Shown here: positions 26,005 through 34,210 of the stretch, one piece after another | Layout of the letters: every line of letters begins with the position of its first letter | Position numbering within the stretch: the first letter of the stretch is position 1 | Assembly: GCF_027622875.1 (NCBI RefSeq) | Contig: NZ_JAPZVP010000008.1 | Coordinates: forward strand, 1-42,507 | DNA length: 42,507 nt | DNA from: Glycomyces luteolus | GTDB taxonomy: Bacteria > Actinomycetota > Actinomycetes > Mycobacteriales > Micromonosporaceae | Direction: 5' to 3' | Notes under the pieces: generated by a model | The model's input: the letters and a program-made list of their open reading frames with translations, nothing else | Told to the model about the DNA's origin: nothing | Database searches by the model: none | Program-made: the position numbers and the translations under genes

Positions 26005-26017
26005 TACGCTGTGGACA
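26005..26017 (+). promoter_or_regulatory. -10 box directly before the MscS-type gene
   Basis: TACGCT at 26005-26010 fits TANNNT and is separated from the ATG at 26017 by six bases (GTGGAC). The transcript would begin at the start codon, so the gene looks leaderless. No ribosome binding site is present. The -35 is not clear. Confidence 0.45.
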
Positions 26018-27039
26018 TGCCCACCCCCGCCCCCTGGCTGATCATCACGCTCGTGGCGATCGCATGCGCGCTCGCCGTGAGCGCGGCCAAACTCGCGACC
26101 ACTCGTCTGCTGCTGCGCCACCGCTCCGCCAACGCCTCCCGCCTCATCGGGAAGGCCCTGCGCCCCGCCCAGCTGATGGCCGTCACCGGCGGCCTGCAGA
26201 TCCTGCTCTCGGCCCAGCACGGGCAGCAGGGCTGGGGCGGCGACTGGAACGCCGTGCTGAGCCAGTCCCTCCTGTTCGGCACTGCCGCCTCGGGCGCGTG
26301 GCTCCTCTCCAATCTCCTCAGCGTCGCCAAAGAGCCGATCCACCGCCGCTGGGACGGGCTCGAACAAGACGATGTGGAAGGGCGGCGCCGTCGCACGCAG
26401 ATGGTGATCCTCTACCGGCTCGCCTCGGTCATCGTCTGGACGGTCGCGATCGGGCTGGTGCTGTTCAACATCCCCGCGCTTCGCGAAGTCGGCATCTCAA
26501 TGCTCGGCGCCGCCGGCGTCGCGGGCATCATCGCGGGCCTGGCCGCGCAGACCATGCTGCAGAACCTGTTCGCGGGCATCATGCTCGCCTTCGGCGACGC
26601 CCTTCGCCTCGACGACGTGGTGGTGATCGAGGGCGAACTGGGCACGATCGAGGAGATCACCCTGACCTACCTGGTGGTGCGCATCTGGGACGACCGGAGA
26701 ATGGTGCTCCCCACCTCCTACTTCACGCAGCACCCATACGTCAACTGGACCAGGGACACGCCCGAAGTGCTCGGCTCGGTCGTCTTCGACGCGGGCCTGG
26801 CGCTGCCGGTCGCCGAGGTCCGCGAGGAGCTGAGCCGGTTCCTAGACGGCAATCCGCTTTGGGACGGACGCAAAGCGAGCGTTGCGGTACTCGACGCCAC
26901 CGGCGGGGTGATTCGGGTGCGGCTCTTGGTCTCCGCGGCCAACCCCGGCGACCAGTGGGACCTGCGATGCGAGCTACGCGAGCACATGGCGGCCTGGCTG
27001 GCGAAGGAACACCCCGACTGCATCCCTGAACCGAGCTGA
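26017..27039 (+). CDS. MscS-family mechanosensitive channel
   Basis: 340 residues. Two or three N-terminal membrane helices are followed by a helix at about 130-155. The pore helix comes next: GAAGVAGIIAGLAAQTMLQ and then NLFAGIMLAFGDALRLDD, the characteristic TM3 and gate of MscS. The beta domain follows (VVVIEGELGTIEEITLTYLVV, then RMVLPTSYFTQHPYVNWTR), then a C-terminal alpha/beta domain that is short of the usual length. It releases solutes during hypo-osmotic shock. The ATG at 26017 was chosen over the GTG at 26011 because a -10 box ends at 26010. Transcribed divergently from the hydrolase. Confidence 0.9.
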   Translation: MPTPAPWLIITLVAIACALAVSAAKLATTRLLLRHRSANASRLIGKALRPAQLMAVTGGLQILLSAQHGQQGWGGDWNAVLSQSLLFGTAASGAWLLSNLLSVAKEPIHRRWDGLEQDDVEGRRRRTQMVILYRLASVIVWTVAIGLVLFNIPALREVGISMLGAAGVAGIIAGLAAQTMLQNLFAGIMLAFGDALRLDDVVVIEGELGTIEEITLTYLVVRIWDDRRMVLPTSYFTQHPYVNWTRDTPEVLGSVVFDAGLALPVAEVREELSRFLDGNPLWDGRKASVAVLDATGGVIRVRLLVSAANPGDQWDLRCELREHMAAWLAKEHPDCIPEPS

Positions 27040-27115
27040 ACCGGCGGCCGAGGACCGCGCCGCCCTCAGAGTCTCTTCGCGCACCTCAGTACCACCTGGC
27101 TTGGCTGTGACATCT

Positions 27116-27145
27116 CAAAAATTTCAATTATTATTGAAATATTTG
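27116..27145. promoter_or_regulatory. 30-bp A+T-rich palindrome (candidate operator)
   Basis: The core ATTTCAAT-TATT-ATTGAAAT (27121-27140) is extended outwards by four more pairs after one mismatch, from C27116 to G27145. It covers the -35 of the promoter in front of the GbsR/MarR-type regulator. A homodimeric wHTH regulator bound here would block RNA polymerase. Very A+T-rich against the G+C-rich surroundings. Confidence 0.7.
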
Positions 27146-27162
27146 ACCATTAGGAGTACGGT
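27134..27162 (+). promoter_or_regulatory. Promoter of the regulator-ABC operon
   Basis: TTGAAA at 27134-27139 and TACGGT at 27157-27162 with a 17-base spacer. The -35 lies inside the palindrome. Start of transcription is expected near 27169, giving a leader of about 20 bases before the ATG at 27189. Confidence 0.6.
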
Positions 27163-27188
27163 CGAAGCCGCGATCGAAAGGAGACGCC

Positions 27189-27656
27189 ATGAGCGGCGAA
27201 CGCACCGGCAGGCACGAATACGCCGACGAAATCGGCCTCTACTTCGAAGGCTATGGCCTCCCCCGCATCCCCGGGCGCATCCTCGGCTGGCTCCTGGTCT
27301 GCGAGCCACCGCACCAGACGGCGGAAGAACTCGCCGAAGAACTGGACATCAGCCGCGGTTCGGTGAGCATGGCGATGAAGATGCTGTCGGCCAACAAGGC
27401 CGTCGTGCGCCACGCCGTCCCCGGATCGCGGCGTACCCACTGGCGGCTGCGCCCCGGCTTCTGGCTCGACGAGGCCGCCGAGAAGGCCAGGCAGGCCCGC
27501 GAGTGGATCAAACAGACCGAACGCGGCCTCGAACTCCTCGCCGACGCGCCCCCTGAGTCCCGCCGACGCCTCGAGGAAGCCAACGAGATGTACACCTTCC
27601 TCGCCGAGCAGTACGGACGCATCGAAACCCTCTGGCACGAACAGCGAAAGCAGTGA
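27189..27656 (+). CDS. GbsR/MarR-type winged-helix regulator
   Basis: 155 residues. Starts at an ATG with GAAAGGAGACGCC before it. The N-terminus (EYADEIGLYFEGYGLPRIPGRILGWLL) is the typical opening of GbsR-like MarR regulators. The winged helix covers about 44-90 (TAEELAEELDISRGSVSMAM, then a wing VPGSRRTHWRL). The C-terminal helices form the dimer interface. It is the first gene of an operon with an ABC exporter and a hydrolase, and the palindrome on its own promoter suggests autorepression relieved by an exporter substrate. Confidence 0.85.
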   Translation: MSGERTGRHEYADEIGLYFEGYGLPRIPGRILGWLLVCEPPHQTAEELAEELDISRGSVSMAMKMLSANKAVVRHAVPGSRRTHWRLRPGFWLDEAAEKARQAREWIKQTERGLELLADAPPESRRRLEEANEMYTFLAEQYGRIETLWHEQRKQ

Positions 27657-27661
27657 CCCCG

Positions 27662-28530
27662 ATGAGCCATGTCATCGACATCGAAGGCCTCACCTTCACC
27701 TACCCCAGTTCCCCGAGCCGGCAGTGCGCGGCATCGACTTCACCGTCGACGCCGGGGAGATCTTCGGCTTCCTCGGCCCCTCCGGCGCCGGCAAGTCCAC
27801 CACCCAGAAGATCCTCACCGGGCTGCTGACGGGCCACGGCGGCTCGGTCGCGGTCTGGGGCAAGGACCCCGCCGCCTGGAAGTCCGAGTACTACGAGCGG
27901 ATCGGCGTCTCCTTCGAACTGCCCAACCACTACCTCAAGCTCACCGGCCTGGAGAACCTCCAGTTCTTCGCCTCCCTTTACCAGGGCCCCACCGAGGACC
28001 CCATGGAACTGCTCGACCGGGTCGGGCTCGCCGACGCCGCCCACACCCGCGTCGCCAAGTACTCCAAGGGCATGCAGATGCGCCTGGTGTTCATCCGCGC
28101 CCTCCTGCACCGCCCGCAACTGCTGTTCCTCGACGAACCGACCTCCGGCATGGACCCCACCAACGCCCGCATCGTCAAGGACATCGTGAGCGAACTGCGA
28201 GCCGAGGGCCGCACCGTCTTCCTCACCACCCACGACATGACCACCGCCGACCAGCTGTGCGACCGGGTCGCCTTCGTCGTCGACGGCCGCATCACCGCCC
28301 TGGCCTCCCCCACCGAGCACAAGCTCTCCCGCAGCAGGCGCCAGGTCACCGTCACCTACCGCGCAGTCGGCTCAGACGACCTGGCCACCAAAGACTTCCC
28401 GCTCGACGGACTCGGCGAGGACGAGGCGTTCCGCTCGCTCCTGCAAGAGGCCGCGATCGAATCCGTGCATTCCCAGGAGGCCGACCTGGAGGACGTCTTC
28501 ATCGACGTCACCGGGAGGAAGCTGTCATGA
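27662..28530 (+). CDS. ABC transporter ATPase with an apparent 1-base frameshift
   Basis: The ATG at 27662 starts MSHVIDIEGLTFTYPSSPS in one frame. The rest of the protein (AVRGIDFTVDAGEIFGFLGP) is in another frame, joined if one base is added around 27716-27722. From the GTG at 27724 the 268-residue frame is otherwise complete: Walker [10 protein letters not shown] at about residues 19-27, a signature-like YSKGMQMRL, Walker B LLFLDEP followed by TSGMDP, H-loop TTHD, and a C-terminal extension. The Q-loop Gln is not obvious (VSFELPNHY). If the GTG is used, the first strand of the ATP-binding fold is lost. Either the gene is damaged, the assembly has a base missing, or translation starts internally. 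Resembles the ATPase of the actinobacterial fluoroquinolone-type exporters (Rv2688c group). Confidence 0.75.
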
Positions 28531-29240
28531 CCGGCGTCCTCGCCCAAGCCCTGCGGCTCGAACTGCGCCTACAATGGCGGTACGGGTTCTTGTACGCGGC
28601 GGCGTTCTCGGCGCTGCTCTGGGAGGTCGTCGTCTACCTCATCCCCGCCCAGCTCAAGGCCGTCTCGATGACCTACATCATCTTCGGCGACCTAGCCCTG
28701 GTCGGGTTCTTCTTCATCGCCGGGGCCGTGTTCTTCGAACGCGGCGAGCGCACGCTCTTCGCGCTCCTGGTCTCCCCCTTGCGCTTCCGCGACTACTACA
28801 CCGCGAAGCTCACCGCGCTCGCCGCACTGAGCCTGCTCTTGTCGGTGGTCATCGCGTTCTCGGGCGTCGGCCTCGACTTCGAGCCGCTCTCGTTCACGGC
28901 CGGGGTGGTGCTGTGCGCGCTGCTGTTCCTGACGTGCAGCTTCATCTCGGCGACGCCGTTCACCTCGATCAGCGAGTGGATCATCCCCTCCACACTGGTG
29001 CTCGCGGTCCTCAACGTCCCGCTCATCAACTACTCGGGCCTGTGGGAGCACCCGATCACCTACCTCATCCCGACGCAGGGGGTGCTCCTGCTCATGGGCC
29101 ACTCGTTCGGCCAAGTCGACCTGACCGCCTGGCAATGGGCCTACGCCCTCGCCTACCCGGTCGCCGCGCTCGCCGTGCTCGGCCTCCTCTCCCGCAAGAT
29201 GTTCGACCGGCACATCGCCGCCAGCGAAGGAGGCCGGTGA
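28527..29240 (+). CDS. ABC transporter permease 1
   Basis: 237 residues with six membrane helices (from WRYGFLYAAAFSALLWEVVVY to WQWAYALAYPVAALAVLGLL). GGGAGGAAG precedes the ATG, which overlaps the stop of the ATPase as ATGA. No signal peptide. With the second permease it should form the membrane part of a half-size-type exporter, as in Rv2686c/Rv2687c. The same DNA in the other frames gives long false reading frames. Confidence 0.85.
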   Translation: MTGVLAQALRLELRLQWRYGFLYAAAFSALLWEVVVYLIPAQLKAVSMTYIIFGDLALVGFFFIAGAVFFERGERTLFALLVSPLRFRDYYTAKLTALAALSLLLSVVIAFSGVGLDFEPLSFTAGVVLCALLFLTCSFISATPFTSISEWIIPSTLVLAVLNVPLINYSGLWEHPITYLIPTQGVLLLMGHSFGQVDLTAWQWAYALAYPVAALAVLGLLSRKMFDRHIAASEGGR

Positions 29241-29241
29241 C

Positions 29242-29973
29242 ATGCCCGGCGCCATCGCGGCCTTCGGCCGCAACGACCTGCGCAACATCCGCCGCGACAG
29301 CCTGCTCGCCGGGATCGTCTTCGGCCCGTTCATCTACGCGGCCACGATGTGGCTGCTGCCCATGTTCACCCGCTACCTCGACCGCGACCACGGCTTCGAC
29401 CTGGTCCCCTACCACGGACTCATCCTCAGCGCCTTCATCGTCATCGGACCCATCGCCGTCCTCGGCGCCGTCTGCGGGATGCTGCTCATGGACGACAAGG
29501 ACCAGCGAACACTCGCGGCGCTACGGGTGACCCCCGCACCGCCGATGGGCTACCCGCTCTACCGCGCGGCGACCACCGTCGCCGCCACCGCAGTCTCGCT
29601 AGTGGCCGCGATGGCGCTGACCGGGCAGGTCCCGGCCGGAATCATCGCCGCCTCCGTCCCCATCACCGTCCTGTGCGGCCTCAACGCCACAATGGTCGGC
29701 TTCGGCCTGGCCGCCTTGGCCCGCAACAAGGTCGAAGGACTGGCGATCGTCCGCGCCATCGGCATGCTGCTGTTCGGGCTCCCCATGGTCCCGTTCTTCT
29801 TCGACCACCCCGCGATGCTCGGCTTCGGGCTCATCCCGACCTACTGGCCCGCCAAAGCCTTCTGGGAAGTCTGGGACGGCGGGAACCCATGGCCCTACCT
29901 GACGGCCGGCACGGTCTACGCAGGCGGAATCGGCTGGTGGCTGCTCAAACGACTCGCCTCGCAAAAGGCCTGA
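29242..29973 (+). CDS. ABC transporter permease 2
   Basis: 243 residues with about six membrane helices (for example LLAGIVFGPFIYAATMWLLP, then AFIVIGPIAVLGAVCGMLL). The short cytoplasmic loop MDDKDQRTLAALRVTPAPPM is the coupling segment of ABC-2 type permeases. Starts 1 base after the previous stop, so it is translationally linked to permease 1. Together with the ATPase it resembles the fluoroquinolone-efflux ABC system of actinobacteria, but substrate specificity cannot be inferred. Confidence 0.85.
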   Translation: MPGAIAAFGRNDLRNIRRDSLLAGIVFGPFIYAATMWLLPMFTRYLDRDHGFDLVPYHGLILSAFIVIGPIAVLGAVCGMLLMDDKDQRTLAALRVTPAPPMGYPLYRAATTVAATAVSLVAAMALTGQVPAGIIAASVPITVLCGLNATMVGFGLAALARNKVEGLAIVRAIGMLLFGLPMVPFFFDHPAMLGFGLIPTYWPAKAFWEVWDGGNPWPYLTAGTVYAGGIGWWLLKRLASQKA

Positions 29974-29990
29974 ACGGAAAGGCTCCAACA

Positions 29991-30800
29991 GTGGTCACAA
30001 CAACCGCACTCGACGGCACCAGCGTGCGCGCCTACGACGAAGGACAGGGCCCGGCGATCCTGCTCCTCCACGGCGGCATGGACGATGGCGCGTCATGGAA
30101 ACTCGTCACCGCCCGCCTCAATCCACGATTCAGAACACTGCGACTGCACCGCCGGCAGTACCGGCCGGACCTCAAGACCGGCGGAAGATGCACAATGGCG
30201 GAGGAGGTCGAGCATGTCCGCGCCCTGACGAAGCTCATCGACCGGCCGACGCTGATCGTCGGGCACTCGTCCGGTGCGGTGCTGGCGCTGGAGGCACTGG
30301 CTGCGATGCCCGAGGCGTTCGCAGGCGCGGTGCTGTACGAACCACCCTGCGTGATCGGACCGCCGCTCGGCGGCGAGGTGCTGGCCAGGGCACAGGTCGC
30401 CATGGACGCCGGGAAGCCGGGAAGGGCGCTGGCGATCTTCATGCGCGACATCGTGGAGACCCCGGCATGGGCCGCCTGGATGTCGGCGGCCGCCATCCCG
30501 CTGGTTCCCCGCATGGGTCGGCTCGCCCAGCACCAACTCGACGATTGCGCGGCCATCGACGAGATCGGCCTCCGGCTGGAGGAGTACGCGCGAATCGATG
30601 TGCCCATCGTGCTGCTTGGCGGCGAGCGAAGCCCCGCGCACCTGGGCGCGCGGCTCGACGCGCTGGAACGCGCCATGCCGAACACCGAACGCGTGCTGAT
30701 GCGCCACCAAGGCCACGCGGCGACCAGCCTCGCACCAGCCCGGGTTGCCGAGGTCATCGCCGGCTTGGGCGACAAAGAACTGAGAAAGCCGCCGCAATAG
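29991..30800 (+). CDS. Alpha/beta hydrolase, end of the ABC operon
   Basis: 269 residues from the GTG at 29991, with GGAAAGG upstream. LLLHGGMDDGASW carries the oxyanion region, GHSSGAVLALEAL the nucleophile Ser, and RHQGHAAT the catalytic His. The acid position reads GGERSP, so a Glu may replace the usual Asp. Small-molecule esterase or lactonase type. Being co-transcribed with an exporter and its regulator, it may modify the compound that induces the operon. Confidence 0.8.
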   Translation: MVTTTALDGTSVRAYDEGQGPAILLLHGGMDDGASWKLVTARLNPRFRTLRLHRRQYRPDLKTGGRCTMAEEVEHVRALTKLIDRPTLIVGHSSGAVLALEALAAMPEAFAGAVLYEPPCVIGPPLGGEVLARAQVAMDAGKPGRALAIFMRDIVETPAWAAWMSAAAIPLVPRMGRLAQHQLDDCAAIDEIGLRLEEYARIDVPIVLLGGERSPAHLGARLDALERAMPNTERVLMRHQGHAATSLAPARVAEVIAGLGDKELRKPPQ

Positions 30801-30898
30801 TTCCTGGTCGCACCCTGGATTCCTGCCCGCTTTAAAGTCGCCGCTCTACTCTTTTGCCCCGGGCGTCGCCGACCCTTCATGCAAAGTGGCTTGAATCA

Positions 30899-30914
30899 CT
30901 AGACCAAGGTCTAG
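30899..30914. promoter_or_regulatory. Perfect 7-bp palindrome CTAGACC-AA-GGTCTAG
   Basis: Lies in the 230-bp gap between the hydrolase and the tRNA-fMet-like remnant. It resembles a dimer site for a GntR- or TetR-type regulator, but no promoter or target gene is adjacent. Half-sites are similar to those of DasR but in the reverse order. Confidence 0.3.
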
Positions 30915-30976
30915 CCATTCCGAAGAGTCCCGCGCCATCATGGTTCATCCGAGCAACGAACGAGCAACAGGCATGG

Positions 30977-31012
30977 AAAAACCCGGCTCCCTCTTTCGAG
31001 GAAACCGGGTTT
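30977..31012 (-). terminator. Rho-independent terminator behind the tRNA-fMet-like remnant
   Basis: On the minus strand AAACCCGG pairs with CCGGGTTT around an inner CCTC/GAGG stem, and is followed by TTTTTCC. It sits 15 bases past the encoded CCA end of the tRNA remnant, as a tRNA terminator would. Confidence 0.7.
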
Positions 31013-31026
31013 CACCTGGTATTTCG

Positions 31027-31076
31027 TGGTAGCGGGAGGCGGATTTGAACCACCGACCTCCAGGTTATGAGCCCGG
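31027..31076 (-). pseudogene. 3' half of an initiator-type tRNA-Met(CAT)
   Basis: The minus strand folds as an anticodon arm (CCGGG-CTCATAA-CCTGG, anticodon CAT), a 5-base variable loop, a T arm (GGTGG-TTCAAAT-CCGCC) and the acceptor 3' strand TCCCGCT plus discriminator A and an encoded CCA. Runs of G and C in the anticodon stem and the CCCGCTACCA end resemble an initiator tRNA. No matching D arm is found directly upstream. A poorly matching CGCGTGG at 31112-31118 could be the remains of the 5' acceptor strand, with too many bases between. Either an integration scar or a decayed tRNA. Confidence 0.6.
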
Positions 31077-31396
31077 CGTCCGAGGCTTCACAATGCCTCC
31101 GTTGGGGGCCACCACGCGTGGGACCAATCAAGGTCCTTCAAGACTGAATTGGCTATGTTCCACGGCTGCAGCACCTTGCATCAGGCAGTCCCTCAAGCGA
31201 AACCCAAATAGCTCGTGATCGAGATATATCCCAAGTCCAGTCCGCTTCTGTAGCAACGCATGTAGCCATGGGTCCTCAGGTGGTTTGCTCTCGAGTGACC
31301 CGGATCATAGAGCCAGGGAGTTCCGTGCCGGGGCGATCCGAGGCATCCTGGTTCATCGAGACAAGCGAATGACAAGCGAGAGCTACAGACGACAAT

Positions 31397-31431
31397 GCCC
31401 CAGGCCTGGGACATTGTCCCTGACCTGGGGC
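31397..31431 (-). terminator. Hairpin downstream of tRNA-Pro
   Basis: GCCCCAGG (31397-31404) pairs with CCTGGGGC (31424-31431), and inside it GGGACA pairs with TGTCCC. It begins 8 bases beyond the tRNA 3' end on the minus strand. No T-run. Confidence 0.6.
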
Positions 31432-31438
31432 TTCACTG

Positions 31439-31512
<74 letters not shown>

Positions 31513-31597
31513 TTTTCCGCCGCGTTGTCCGCAGCGGTGACAACTTTAGCCTATAGCCCCTGGGGCCTCGGAGGCGAGGTCCCCGGTGTGAGTCTGG

Positions 31598-32989
31598 CTA
31601 TTTGCGTTTGTCCTTCTTGCGGGATTCGCGGGGTTTGACCACCAGTTCGATGGGCGTTCCCACGAAGCCGAAGTCCTCGCGGAGCTTGCGCTGGATGAAC
31701 TTCAGGTACTGCTTCTCGAACGGAGCGTTCGTGAAGAGGATGAAGCGCGGCGGTTCGGCGGCGGCCTGGGTCGCGTAGATGACCTTCGGGGCCTTGTTGG
31801 CGCGCACCGGGTGCGGCGTGGCGGCCTGGAGGTCGCTGATCCACTTGTTCAGCTCGCCGGTGCTGATGCGCTGGCCCCAGCCTTCGAGGGCTTCGCGCAG
31901 CGAGCGGGCGATCTTCTCGACGGCGCGGCCGGTCATGGCCGAGACGTTCACGCGCGGCGCCCAGGAGACCTGGCCCAGTTCGCGGTCGATCTCTTTTTCC
32001 AGGTAGTAGCGTCGATCCTCGTCCACCAGGTCCCATTTGTTGAACGCCAGGACCATCGCGCGGCCGGACTCGGTGACCTGCGTCAGGACCCGCTGGTCCT
32101 GCTCGCTGATCGGCTCGGAGGCGTCCAGCATGACCAGGGCGACCTCGGCGGCCTCGACAGCCGCCTCAGTGCGCAGCGAGGCGTAGTACTCGGTGCCCGA
32201 GGCGAACTTGACGCGCTTGCGCAGGCCCGCGGTGTCGACCAGGATCCAGTCCTCGCCATCGATCTCCACGACGGAGTCGACCGGGTCGACCGTGGTGCCC
32301 GCGACGTTGTCGACGACCGCGCGGTCCTCGCCGGCGATGCGGTTGAGCAGGCTCGACTTGCCGACGTTCGGGCGGCCGACGAGGGCCACCTTGCGGGGGC
32401 CGCGCTCCTTGAGCTGGCCCGTGGGCTGCTCCGGGAACGCCCAGATGATCTTGTCGAGCAGGTCGCCCGAGTTGCGGCCGTGGAGCGCCGAGATCGGGAA
32501 CGGCTCGCCGAGACCCAGGCTCCACAGCTCGTGGACCTCGGCCTCCTGGCGCTCCGAGTCGGCCTTGTTGGCCACCAGGATGACCGGCTTGCGGGTCGAG
32601 CGCAGGATGCGCACGGCCGCCTCGTCGGCGTCGGTGGGGCCCACGCGGGAGTCGACCACGAACACGATCACGTCCGCGGTGCGCATCGCCAGCTCGGCCT
32701 GCATGGCGATGGACTTCGCCATGCCCTCGGCATCCGGGTCCCAGCCGCCGGTGTCGACCAGGCTGAACTCGCGCCCGGCCCACTCGGCGTCGTACGCCAC
32801 GCGGTCGCGGGTCACGCCCGGCTCGTCCTGCACCACCGCGGCGCGGCGGCCCAGGATGCGGTTGACCAGTGTCGACTTGCCCACGTTGGGGCGGCCGACC
32901 ACGGCCACCGTCGGGACCGGACCGCGTTCGTCGACGTCGTCGCTCTCGCTCCAACCGTCGTCGTCGGTCCAGGTCGCTTCGTCAGTCAT
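31598..32989 (-). CDS. der: Ribosome biogenesis GTPase Der (EngA)
   Basis: 463 residues. Two tandem GTPase domains, each with its P-loop: GRPNVGKST near residue 33 and GRPNVGKSS near 205. G3 motifs DTGGW and DTAGL, and G4 motifs NKAD and NKWD are visible. The C-terminal KH-like domain ends with [20 protein letters not shown] and a Lys/Arg-rich tail. Der acts in 50S subunit maturation. It starts at the ATG at 32989, inside the end of cmk, with AGGGA before it. Co-transcribed with cmk as in most actinobacteria. The tail of about 25 acidic residues before the first P-loop is typical of the phylum. Confidence 0.97.
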   Translation of the reverse strand: MTDEATWTDDDGWSESDDVDERGPVPTVAVVGRPNVGKSTLVNRILGRRAAVVQDEPGVTRDRVAYDAEWAGREFSLVDTGGWDPDAEGMAKSIAMQAELAMRTADVIVFVVDSRVGPTDADEAAVRILRSTRKPVILVANKADSERQEAEVHELWSLGLGEPFPISALHGRNSGDLLDKIIWAFPEQPTGQLKERGPRKVALVGRPNVGKSSLLNRIAGEDRAVVDNVAGTTVDPVDSVVEIDGEDWILVDTAGLRKRVKFASGTEYYASLRTEAAVEAAEVALVMLDASEPISEQDQRVLTQVTESGRAMVLAFNKWDLVDEDRRYYLEKEIDRELGQVSWAPRVNVSAMTGRAVEKIARSLREALEGWGQRISTGELNKWISDLQAATPHPVRANKAPKVIYATQAAAEPPRFILFTNAPFEKQYLKFIQRKLREDFGFVGTPIELVVKPRESRKKDKRK

Positions 32990-33659
32990 CAATTTCCCTG
33001 TTGCTCAGCAAGGCCAGAATCTTGGCCACTACCTCCACGATCGGCAGCGTCGTGGAGTCGATCACCACGGCCCCCTCCGGAGCCTCCAGGGGCTTGGTGG
33101 TCTTCGAGTCGGCGGTGTCCCGCCGTTCGATGTCCTTCGCGGTGGTGTTCGCGTCGGCGCCGTTCTCGGCCGCGCGGCGCTTGGCGCGCTCGACCGGGTC
33201 GGCGGTCAGGTAGACCTTGACGTCGGCGTCGGGGGCGACGACCGAGACGATGTCGCGGCCTTCGACCACGATGCCCGCCTTGGCATCGGCGATGATCCGC
33301 CGCTGCTCGTCGATGAGGAACTTCCGCACCGACTTGTTCCCGGCCACCGCCGAGACCGCCTTCGTCACGTCGTCGCTGCGGATCGCCAGGTCGGCGTCCT
33401 CCCCGTCGACGCGGGTGAACGGGTCCTCGGGGGTGGTCCCGAACTCGAGCTTCGCGTTCTTCACGGTCTTGGTGACCTGCGCGGTCTGCGAGGGGTCGAC
33501 GCCGGCGTTGAGGACCGCCAGCGTCGCGGCGCGGTACATGGCGCCGGTGTCGAGGTACGCGGCTTCGATCGCGGTCGCCAAAGTCTTGGCCACGGTCGAC
33601 TTCCCGGCCCCGGACGGGCCGTCGATCGCGACGACCGGTCCGCTCTTCTGCTCAGGCAC
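32982..33659 (-). CDS. cmk: Cytidylate kinase
   Basis: 225 residues. Converts CMP or dCMP to the diphosphate with ATP, in the cytoplasm. The P-loop GPSGAGKST lies at about residues 14-22, the substrate-binding [10 protein letters not shown] near 35-44, and GRDI near 130, followed by [12 protein letters not shown] in the lid. The GTG start has GGAG 10 bases upstream. Its last 8 bases overlap the start of der. Confidence 0.96.
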   Translation of the reverse strand: MPEQKSGPVVAIDGPSGAGKSTVAKTLATAIEAAYLDTGAMYRAATLAVLNAGVDPSQTAQVTKTVKNAKLEFGTTPEDPFTRVDGEDADLAIRSDDVTKAVSAVAGNKSVRKFLIDEQRRIIADAKAGIVVEGRDIVSVVAPDADVKVYLTADPVERAKRRAAENGADANTTAKDIERRDTADSKTTKPLEAPEGAVVIDSTTLPIVEVVAKILALLSNREIDD

Positions 33660-33782
33660 TGTCGCGCTCCGTTCTTCAACTGCAAACCAAGCAAACCTAC
33701 ATCATGCCCGGTTCTACCTGGTAACCCACGGCGAACGCCTGCGGAGCCGTGAATGCGTGCGAAATGGCCTCGCTATCGGGGA

Positions 33783-33800
33783 CGCCGCGGATCAGCGGCG
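33783..33800 (-). terminator. Hairpin across the yccF stop codon
   Basis: CGCCGC (33783-33788) pairs with GCGGCG (33795-33800); the stop codon of the YccF gene is in the loop. Probably ends the rluB-side transcript or marks the end of the yccF transcript before cmk. Confidence 0.4.
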
Positions 33801-34166
33801 CTCGACCACCCGCGCGCCCATCGGCCACAGCGCCATCGGGATCATCTTCCAGTTCGCCACCGCCAGCGGGATGCCGATGATCGTGATCGCCTGCAGGAAA
33901 CCGGTGACGAGGTGCGCCAGCGCGAGTTCCCAGCCGAAGAGGATCAGCCACAGGACGTTGCCCAGCAGCGAGAAGCACCCGGCGTTCCGGTCGTATACGA
34001 CGGTGCGCCCGAAGGGCCACAGCACGTATCCGGCCAGCCGCATGTTCGCGATGCCGAACGGGATGGTGACGATGAAGATGCAGAAGAGCAGGCCCGTGAG
34101 GAAATAGCCGATGGCGAGCCAGAGCCCGGCCAGGACGAACCAGATCACGTTCAGAATGGTTGACAT
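33792..34166 (-). CDS. YccF-domain membrane protein
   Basis: 124 residues, mostly hydrophobic. Two similar halves, each a membrane helix pair followed by a PFG or PLA turn: ILNVIWFVLAGLWLAIGYFL with IPFGIANMRL, and LLGNVLWLILFGWELALAHL with IPLAVANWKM. This duplicated pattern is the YccF (DUF307) family, inner-membrane proteins without a known function. It lies between rluB and cmk, in the same direction. Confidence 0.85.
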   Translation of the reverse strand: MSTILNVIWFVLAGLWLAIGYFLTGLLFCIFIVTIPFGIANMRLAGYVLWPFGRTVVYDRNAGCFSLLGNVLWLILFGWELALAHLVTGFLQAITIIGIPLAVANWKMIPMALWPMGARVVERR

Positions 34167-34210
34167 GCCCGAACCCTAATCGGGCCTTGCCCTTCCGTCA
34201 GTACAGCAGG

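Noticed and set aside
27669..28526. Frame continuing upstream of permease 1
   Set aside because: Its protein is Arg/His/Pro-rich nonsense across the ATPase gene; only the part after the ATG at 28527 is real.
30899..30914. DasR-type dre site
   Set aside because: The half-sites are in the opposite order from the dre consensus, so DasR binding is not supported.
31811..33220. 469-aa plus-strand reading frame
   Set aside because: Antisense to der and cmk.
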